In this document: in pieces, positions 21,103-26,605 of the stretch | Layout of the letters: every line of letters begins with the position of its first letter | How positions within the stretch are numbered: position 1 is the first letter of the stretch | DNA from: a virus | IMG/VR virus record: IMGVR_UViG_3300034375_006353 | Span: 1 to 26,605 of that record | Reading direction: 5' to 3' (one strand) | DNA length: 26,605 nucleotides | Position numbers and translations under genes: made by a program | Notes under the pieces: model-generated | What the model saw: the letters and a program-made list of their open reading frames with translations, nothing else | What the model was told of the DNA's origin: nothing | Databases searched by the model: none

Positions 21103-23719
21103 AATTATCTCCAATCATGTTAGACATGATACCATCGTTTATAGGGGCAGGCTGCTCTACTGATCCGGTCTTATTTACCCTGACCTGATCCAAGAAGTTA
21201 TACAGCTTTGCTGCTCCATTTTGATTGTTGCCATCGCCTAAGTGGGAGACAACATCTGCGGGAATGACGAACTCTCCACTTGATAATGCAGCTGGGTCGC
21301 TCCCATCTATCGTTGTAGATATTGTGTCGTCCATGCCGCCATCGAATCCACCGATGTAGCCACCACCAGCTTTCATGTTGATAGCGTTTAAGTCTTGCAC
21401 AAACTGAGGTGGTTCATACGGTCCATAACGGTTTAAGAATTCTTGCGTTAAAGAAGTCGTTACGTCCTGAACTTCACCGCCCATTCTCTCATTGACTATG
21501 GGGCTCATTAATCTGTCTATAGGCTGTAATGAAAAGGACGCCAGCAGAGCAAGTCTTTCCAACGGAACTATCTGATTAAGATCTTGTTCTGTACCTACAG
21601 ATCCACCACTGTCTCTGACAAGTTGAGCGAAAGTATCGTAGTATCCATCCCAACCAGACTCTTCATCTCCGAACATAAAATGAGATATGTCAAAGGTGTC
21701 CGGATTCTCAGGATCAAATCCCGAATTTATATCTTCATGAGAGGATCTAAGAATTGATTCGAACGGAACTCCAGTTACGTCCATATATTCATCAAGGGAA
21801 ACGATCATAGATTCTATGAAATCGTTATCTGTAAATATATCAGAAGACCATGCAGGTATATACTTTCCGCCTAAGTTCCTAGATCTTCGTGATCCCCTAC
21901 CGCCTACATAATTTTGAACAAGTTCGTTAAACATTTCCTCTTGGAACGAAGAGTTAATCCCTGTAAAGTTATCCCCGTCTCCTGAGAAATTTACTAGATT
22001 TTGCTGTTCGTAGTTTATTTGACTTAGTTCTTCTGGCGAGCCTTCAAATACATAGTATTCAGTTTCATAGTAATAGTCATTTATGCCATATGGAACTAGT
22101 GTTTGAGTTGTCGTCTTCGGGCTGTCGCTCGCGTCGTATTGCTCTTTGGACACCTTGGTAAAATTTTCATTTAGTATTGGATCTGAATTAAAGTTTGTAG
22201 ATAAAAGAGATTGGAGATTTAATTCAGGTTCATCACCTGTAAACAATTTCAAAACTGAAGATGGAAAGTTATCTAAATCAGATCCAAAATCGTAATCGTT
22301 ACTCCCGGCGAAGACAGGCATTTCCATAGGATCTAACGGACCACCGATAACATTAACTAACCCTCCACCTGTGGGCGGAGTTTGAGTTACGTCACCATCG
22401 CCGCCCTGATCGCCATCGCCATAGTTATAAGTTGCGATACTGGGAGGTTTGTTTCCCAAGAGGAGAGACTGCAAGTCGGTTACATCTACCGCAGAAGCAG
22501 GTCGACCGTTATCGTCGAATGTATAGAGTACGCTCCTGCCTCTCGTATCTGTCATTATTTCTTGGTTAGCAGAAAGAGATAACTGAGGAACTCCACTGGA
22601 TACGGTATAGCCAAACTGTTTGTCAGTATCCCACGGAGCGTATCGAAGGTTTGGGGTTTCTTCTTGACCGGGACTCGGCTCTTCAGTCGGACTCGGCTCT
22701 TCAGTCGTGCTTTGAGTTTCTCCTGTAAAAAAATCGGGGTACTCGCTCAGGCTTGCTATACCAGTAATCGAGTACCTGTCATTTGGGTCATGCGTAACAA
22801 TGAACTCTTCTCCGTCGTTGTTACTGGCGATGAACTGATTCTCGTCAAGAGCTGGGACAAAGGAGCCGGAGTTGGGATCGAACTGGAAACCAAACTGCCT
22901 GTCCGTATCCCAAGGTGCGTAAATAAAATTTTGTTCTACCTCTCCAAAGGAAGGAACTTCAGGAGCTTCTTGACCTAAGAGTTTGTATATCTCTTCATCG
23001 CTGCTAAGTATTGCAATAGCTTCTGCTTCTGTGTAGACACCTAGCGAAACAAGATTGATTAAGGTTTGTCTAGCTAGCTCAAATCGTTCCGCATCTGTTC
23101 TCGGTTCGCCTATCTGGGCGGCTGCGTCTGATGCTCTTTCAAACCTATACTGATCGCCAAACTGGTTTAGAATTGCAGAGCTTTCATTAATTTTATTCTT
23201 GAGCGCACGAAAATACATTTCATCGTTAAGCTCAATAGATCTGAGAAAACTATTTACATCCGTGAATCCTTGACCAAGTGCTTCCTGCTCTAGCGAGATA
23301 AGAAAAAGCTCAGCCTCTTGAGCAACACTCATCTGCTCAGGCGATAACCGCTCCCCTTCATAGCCTACAATTTCCCTCAGGCTTGCTTCGTTCCAATCAC
23401 TCCTAAATGGATCTCTTTCTGTTGGAGCGTATACTTCAGTTAGACCGGAGGGAACTTCCGGATCTTCGAGCATATACGAAGTATCAGTTGCCGATTCGAA
23501 GTCGTAGGCGTAGGGATCAAAGTCTTCCGGCAGGCTAGTCGGCGTAAACTCCCCATACTGCGGCAGACCGTACCCATACAGTCCTTGCGTATTCTGTACG
23601 CCGAGGTTTGCCCCAGTTTCTAGACTGTCCGGGTTGAACCAAGAGGGCGTCTCATCAAACTGCTCTTGGTTATCGGCTACGGTTTGTATCCCGGTGTTGT
23701 TCGGATCTTCAATAGCCAT
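21092..23719 (-). CDS. Large acidic structural protein with duplicated domain and conserved C-terminal motif
   Basis: 875 residues, strongly acidic. YAPWDTD(R/K)QFG occurs at 267 and 360, marking two copies of a roughly 93-residue unit separated by TEEPSPTEEPSPGQEE. The first 250 residues are helical and acidic. The middle (about 460-680) is AT-rich in the DNA and looks unlike known families. The C terminus has KAGGGYIGGFDGG (783-795) and LSSGEFVIPADVVSHLGDG (812-830), then NGAAKLYNFLDQVR. This ending is common in internal virion proteins of marine phages (from memory) and its function is unknown. ATG 23719 has GGAG about 9 bases upstream. It lies between two Gly-rich structural genes and ends inside the start of the next. 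Confidence 0.87.
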   Translation of the reverse strand: MAIEDPNNTGIQTVADNQEQFDETPSWFNPDSLETGANLGVQNTQGLYGYGLPQYGEFTPTSLPEDFDPYAYDFESATDTSYMLEDPEVPSGLTEVYAPTERDPFRSDWNEASLREIVGYEGERLSPEQMSVAQEAELFLISLEQEALGQGFTDVNSFLRSIELNDEMYFRALKNKINESSAILNQFGDQYRFERASDAAAQIGEPRTDAERFELARQTLINLVSLGVYTEAEAIAILSSDEEIYKLLGQEAPEVPSFGEVEQNFIYAPWDTDRQFGFQFDPNSGSFVPALDENQFIASNNDGEEFIVTHDPNDRYSITGIASLSEYPDFFTGETQSTTEEPSPTEEPSPGQEETPNLRYAPWDTDKQFGYTVSSGVPQLSLSANQEIMTDTRGRSVLYTFDDNGRPASAVDVTDLQSLLLGNKPPSIATYNYGDGDQGGDGDVTQTPPTGGGLVNVIGGPLDPMEMPVFAGSNDYDFGSDLDNFPSSVLKLFTGDEPELNLQSLLSTNFNSDPILNENFTKVSKEQYDASDSPKTTTQTLVPYGINDYYYETEYYVFEGSPEELSQINYEQQNLVNFSGDGDNFTGINSSFQEEMFNELVQNYVGGRGSRRSRNLGGKYIPAWSSDIFTDNDFIESMIVSLDEYMDVTGVPFESILRSSHEDINSGFDPENPDTFDISHFMFGDEESGWDGYYDTFAQLVRDSGGSVGTEQDLNQIVPLERLALLASFSLQPIDRLMSPIVNERMGGEVQDVTTSLTQEFLNRYGPYEPPQFVQDLNAINMKAGGGYIGGFDGGMDDTISTTIDGSDPAALSSGEFVIPADVVSHLGDGNNQNGAAKLYNFLDQVRVNKTGSVEQPAPINDGIMSNMIGDNYGF
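22671..22706. repeat. Tandem 18-base repeat, two copies
   Basis: GGACTCGGCTCTTCAGTC occurs at 22671-22688 and again at 22689-22706 with no gap and no mismatch. It encodes the repeated PSPTEE linker between the two YAPWDTD units of the 875-residue protein. A slippage-prone hinge of variable length is likely. Confidence 0.9.
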
Positions 23720-23728
23720 TGTAAACTC

Positions 23729-24895
23729 CTACGCGATTCTTCCAGATCCGGGGATAGATCCGATTCCGCCCATCCTGCGACGCTCATCTAGGTCATAAGG
23801 GCTGACGGGTTTCGTGAGATTAGGTCTTGATGGCATCGGAGGAGGGGGAGGAGCAGGTGTCTGGCTGGGGCCACCCATTCCTGCCATCAATGACGAGAGC
23901 CCCGTCGAAGCTGCCTTGAGACCGGCTCCGATTCCTGAACCTGCCCCTGCTCCTCCTGCCGCTGCTAGGTTTGCAGCTTCCGCAGCAGTCACATTTCCAG
24001 CAGCGAGCTGAGCAGCCGTAACTCCTCCTCCGTAACCGGGAGCTAACACGCCCGCACCGGGCGCTAGTGCTGACCCTGCCCCTGCCCCTGCTATACCCGC
24101 AGCGCCAGCGCCGAGAGTTCCGAGCATCCCGCCTATGGCTAAGCCTTGAAGCGCACCTTCCTTGCCGCCAGCTATTGCGCCGACACCTGCGCCGACACCC
24201 GCGCCAGCAGTCCCGGCCACAGCCATCTGGCCGAGTAGGGGGAGTGCAGCAAACCAAGCAAACGCTTCCGGGTTCCCCGTTTCCGGGTTTATAGTGACCG
24301 GGCCAAGAAGAGCCTGTAACCCGCTAAGCTCTTTGGGGTTAATGTGCATGAGCATGGTGTCGCCATTGCGACCCTTCGAAGCTATATCCCTAGACTTCTC
24401 GATCATCCCGCCTTGGGCATAACCACCAACGCCGCCGGACTCAAGATCCATAGTAACCTTGTTATACAGATCCATTCCCGGCTGAGACCCCATCGCTACC
24501 CGGCCACCGTCCGCGAACCCGCCCTGCGGCTTTTCGTCAGCAGTCAATCCTTGCCAAAGCTCACCAAGCCAACGATCACCAGTTCCAACCTCATCCTGAG
24601 CTTGCTGCATCGGTGAAGGTTTCTGGGTAGGCAAAGGTCGCCTTGCCCCAGTGACAGGTCCGAGAGGACTTCTGTTGGGCATTGCCTTAAGTCTTTTCAT
24701 GCCCTCATTTCTGTTATTAAACTGAGCGGGAGTAGGTTGATCTTTTTCAGGGAATACATCCCCCATCGTCTTATTCTTTAAACCCGCATCAGGCAAAGGG
24801 CTCCCGGCGATAGCCGGAAGTTCATCAGGCATTAATTTGCCCGTGGGATTTGTATCTTCTAGAGTTTCAAACTGACCAAAAGTTTTACTCATCAT
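23729..24895 (-). CDS. Gly/Ala-rich internal virion protein, membrane-active core
   Basis: 388 residues. The N-terminal 130 residues are polar and proline-rich. Two Gly motifs follow (FADGGRVAMG at 127-136 and GYAQGGMIEKSR at 158-169), then GRNGDTMLMHINPKELSGL (175-193) and GPVTINPETGNPEAFAW (198-214), a block I recall from other marine phage internal proteins. Residues 215-345 are almost only Gly, Ala, Val and Leu, apparently several hydrophobic segments that could insert into a membrane. The C terminus is proline-rich (PPPPPMPSRP). The coding DNA here is very GC-rich, so shadow frames appear and should be ignored. RBS is weak. Two adjacent ATG codons are possible starts (24895, 24892). A role in DNA ejection is inferred. 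Confidence 0.85.
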   Translation of the reverse strand: MMSKTFGQFETLEDTNPTGKLMPDELPAIAGSPLPDAGLKNKTMGDVFPEKDQPTPAQFNNRNEGMKRLKAMPNRSPLGPVTGARRPLPTQKPSPMQQAQDEVGTGDRWLGELWQGLTADEKPQGGFADGGRVAMGSQPGMDLYNKVTMDLESGGVGGYAQGGMIEKSRDIASKGRNGDTMLMHINPKELSGLQALLGPVTINPETGNPEAFAWFAALPLLGQMAVAGTAGAGVGAGVGAIAGGKEGALQGLAIGGMLGTLGAGAAGIAGAGAGSALAPGAGVLAPGYGGGVTAAQLAAGNVTAAEAANLAAAGGAGAGSGIGAGLKAASTGLSSLMAGMGGPSQTPAPPPPPMPSRPNLTKPVSPYDLDERRRMGGIGSIPGSGRIA

Positions 24896-24903
24896 AATAT
24901 TGC

Positions 24904-25314
24904 CTAGACTACTTCTGTTCCAAAAATACTTATAGATAAATCAGAAACTGCACTCGCGTTCTTATAAGACTCAGCGTATATTGCGTCGCCGGAAACTAAT
25001 CCTATTCCTAATGAAAGAACGTCAGTATCGCTTGCCGATAAATCTTTGTTATAAATTACATATTGTTTATTATCAAACCCAGCACCACTTTTGACTACTC
25101 TTATTGTATACGGATGGGTAGCGGCTGCTGAATCTACATGGCAAACAACTATTGAGGATATAACTGCTTGTGAGTAATCTCTTGAGTTAAACCTAGCAGC
25201 AGAAGCATCCGGTACTTGATAAATCAAGCAACCAGCGGAGTCGGCGAGGGGTACTGTCGCAGGGTCAGAAGATAGAAGTACCGCCTGAGCAAGTATCTTG
25301 AATCCATCAGCCAT
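24904..25314 (-). CDS. Small phage structural protein (tail or head accessory)
   Basis: 136 residues, predicted mostly beta strand, without a signal peptide. The pattern FKILAQAVL, VISSIVVCHVDSAAATHPYTIRV (shown as 20-residue-limited pieces: VISSIVVCHV and THPYTIRVV), KQYVIYNKDLSASDTDVLSL and GDAIYAES resembles a common group of small phage proteins of about 100-130 residues encoded near tail genes (from memory). Its fold may be a decoration or tail-tip domain. ATG 25314 overlaps the stop of the previous small gene by 8 bases. RBS is weak, so coupled translation is likely. The function is not established. Confidence 0.78.
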   Translation of the reverse strand: MADGFKILAQAVLLSSDPATVPLADSAGCLIYQVPDASAARFNSRDYSQAVISSIVVCHVDSAAATHPYTIRVVKSGAGFDNKQYVIYNKDLSASDTDVLSLGIGLVSGDAIYAESYKNASAVSDLSISIFGTEVV

Positions 25315-25462
25315 AAGTCACTATGCCTATAGGCGGAAACGCCATGGTCAATTTTATAATTTTATTATTTGATCGCCTATTCTCCGCTGCATAGTTTTCT
25401 TTCTTTCCAGCAGGAGGGTTGACGAAGATTTCTCTATTTAAGTCATCTTTGTTATCAGCCAC
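25307..25462 (-). CDS. 51-residue small protein with GTG start
   Basis: This short gene fills the gap between the tail stopper gene and the next structural gene. Its GTG (25462-25460) overlaps the TAG stop of the stopper gene as TAGTG, with GGAAGAAG just upstream, so it should be translated by coupling. The protein is polar and basic (DNKDDLNREIFVNPPAGK, ENRRSNNKIIKL) with a hydrophobic end (MAFPPIGIVTYG). I do not recognise it. A longer frame starts with TTG at 25513, inside the stopper gene, and is less likely. Its stop overlaps the following ATG, which supports a real gene. Confidence 0.62.
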   Translation of the reverse strand: MADNKDDLNREIFVNPPAGKKENYAAENRRSNNKIIKLTMAFPPIGIVTYG

Positions 25463-26605
25463 TATCTTCTTCCATCCGGCTTGACTCGCATTCTTGAGTC
25501 TCCAAGCTCCCAACCAGACTCTATCTGGGTGCTGTCATTGTCGTAGAATTTGACCGACATAGTTCTTCCCCGGATTCTTGTGTTTACATATTCCATGGAC
25601 TGGTCGAGAGTTAAGGATCTAGTGCTTGTTCTGGTTGACGCTGGATAATCTTTTGCGACAAGATCTACAGCAATCTCAGGCACAGTCGTATACAAACCTC
25701 TTATGTCTGGAATGAATCTATCTACAAAAATAGATTCGTCTCCATCGTCAAGATCGAAGTATCCGCTTTCTATGTAAGAATCCATCTTTGACTGGTCGTC
25801 TTTATATCCATCTTCTTGATTATAAATTATAGATCTTTCGATCCCTTGGTATGCACCAGAAGAATACTGACCTCTGTTGTAAGCAGAGTTTGGTTTTTCC
25901 CTCAAGCCGGAATCTGACCAAGCAGTTCTAGGCATAGATCCATACGCCCATGTACCATCTACATAATTGTACAAAACATATTTGTCAGGTTCATTTGAAG
26001 TTCTGGATGGATAAAACCATATTATTTCATTAAACAACAAATTCGAGGCAGTAAATATAACTTCTCTTTTGAAGTAATTTAACTCTTCAAATACCTTTGA
26101 AAGCACAGAGCAATCTATTTTTTGAACAGTGGTTCCATCAGTTTGAAAAAAGTTGTTATCTCCCATCCAGTACACAATTCCCCTAGCGGCCTTGTGTGCA
26201 TTTATAGAAGCTAAAGAAACTCCATCAGCAATTTCTTGAAGTGCAAATACAGAATTTCCGCCAATCCAGCTCAAAGAGTACATAGATGAATCTGTCCAGA
26301 CGATTATCTGTTTGTCAGATCGGGCAGCCGAGATAATTTTAGAGCCTTTCTGTAGTGGCGTGCCGCCAGCAGCGTTAGAGCTTGTTCCTTCCCAAGATCC
26401 GGGTCTATCGTTGTCGCACCATCTTATAAGCATCGGGTCGTAATTACCGAATGTATCAGTTGCTCCAAAAGCAATAATCTGCCTAGAGGCTGGATTTGTC
26501 ATCAAGAATCCAACTTGATCGGGAACAGATCCATGACCATCATCTGTTGATAATCCCAATGACGACATCGGAACTGCATCTGACAGCATGATTCCAGATG
26601 CGTAT
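25462..26605 (-). CDS. Tail stopper / P22 gp10-like structural protein (5' part missing)
   Basis: The frame is open to the right window edge, so the true start lies outside. ATG 26589 is probably internal. At least 380 residues are present. Recognisable family segments, in order, are RQIIAFGA, DPMLIRWCDNDRPGSWE, SAARSDKQIIVWTDSSMYSL, ARGIVYWMGDNNFFQTDG, NEIIWFYPS, DKYVLYNYVDGTWAYG and the closing SRMRVKPDGRR. This set belongs to a widespread phage protein that plugs the head-tail channel in podoviruses, with a beta-propeller-like repeat build (from memory). It would sit between the portal/adaptor and the tail needle or hub. Its TAG stop overlaps the GTG of the next small gene. Confidence 0.85.
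   Translation of the reverse strand, partial: YASGIMLSDAVPMSSLGLSTDDGHGSVPDQVGFLMTNPASRQIIAFGATDTFGNYDPMLIRWCDNDRPGSWEGTSSNAAGGTPLQKGSKIISAARSDKQIIVWTDSSMYSLSWIGGNSVFALQEIADGVSLASINAHKAARGIVYWMGDNNFFQTDGTTVQKIDCSVLSKVFEELNYFKREVIFTASNLLFNEIIWFYPSRTSNEPDKYVLYNYVDGTWAYGSMPRTAWSDSGLREKPNSAYNRGQYSSGAYQGIERSIIYNQEDGYKDDQSKMDSYIESGYFDLDDGDESIFVDRFIPDIRGLYTTVPEIAVDLVAKDYPASTRTSTRSLTLDQSMEYVNTRIRGRTMSVKFYDNDSTQIESGWELGDSRMRVKPDGRR

Noticed and set aside
21103-21114. TTG start adding four residues to the Gln/Ala-rich protein
   Set aside because: ATG 21102 has GGAG at the right distance, and those GGAG bases would be coding in the longer version.
23820-24257. Cys/Arg-rich 145-codon frame on the same strand as the 388-residue protein
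   Set aside because: It is an off-frame reading of Gly/Ala codons. Its composition is not protein-like.
25463-25513. TTG start adding 17 residues to the 51-residue protein
   Set aside because: The GTG overlapping the previous stop has a good RBS. The TTG lies inside the stopper gene without one.
1-26605. Integrase, attachment site, CRISPR array, insertion sequence
   Set aside because: No such proteins, regularly spaced repeats or terminal inverted repeats were seen. The tRNA is a complete functional-looking gene, not an att remnant.

Overview
The window is part of the genome of a tailed double-stranded DNA bacteriophage, most likely with a podovirus-type virion. The evidence is a P22 gp10-like tail stopper family protein, a run of glycine-rich internal virion proteins, a virion transglycosylase, a 3,311-residue polyvalent internal protein, a complete lysis cassette, and an early block of replication and recombination genes. 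The gene set and the style of the internal virion proteins resemble marine phages of Alphaproteobacteria, such as the HMO-2011-like group. That placement is recalled from memory and not tested. No integrase, repressor or attachment site is visible, so there is no sign of lysogeny in this piece. Consensus-like sigma70 promoters suggest that host RNA polymerase reads at least the early genes.

Layout. (1) 1-2716, minus strand: the start of an unidentified gene (cut by the window edge), a Twinkle/T7 gp4-like primase-helicase, a 200-base non-coding gap, a small conserved-looking gene, and a RusA-like Holliday junction resolvase. The gap carries a plus-strand promoter, several hairpins and a strong terminator, and may encode a small RNA. 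(2) 2759-5942, plus strand: a tightly overlapping operon encoding a PD-(D/E)XK exonuclease, a Rad52-like annealing protein, an SSB-like protein with an acidic tail, an HNH protein, a conserved phage protein, a DUF3310 protein and a 59-residue ribbon-helix-helix protein, followed by tRNA-Ile(UAU). (3) 26605-5940, minus strand: tail stopper (partial), two small structural genes, four internal virion proteins ending in the giant polyvalent protein, endolysin, holin-like protein, overlapping spanins, a terminator, a metallophosphoesterase, an HExxH protein and a 72-residue protein that converges on the tRNA.

How the parts fit. The exonuclease, Rad52-like annealase, SSB-like protein and RusA resolvase make a complete single-strand-annealing recombination set beside the replicative primase-helicase. 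The late block builds the tail and the cargo injected with the DNA. The giant protein carries a zincin, an ADP-ribosyltransferase-like fold, a kinase-like fold and a Nudix domain. A short K(F/L)SL(N/S) motif sits between these modules, and an AT-rich island covers the ADP-ribosyltransferase segment. The same transcript then supplies endolysin, holin and spanins.

The most interesting signals are the punctuated polyvalent protein, the orphan plus-strand RNA unit at 1919-2106, the terminator hairpin lying between a Shine-Dalgarno sequence and its start codon at 7346-7380, and the structured divergent control region at 2710-2836.
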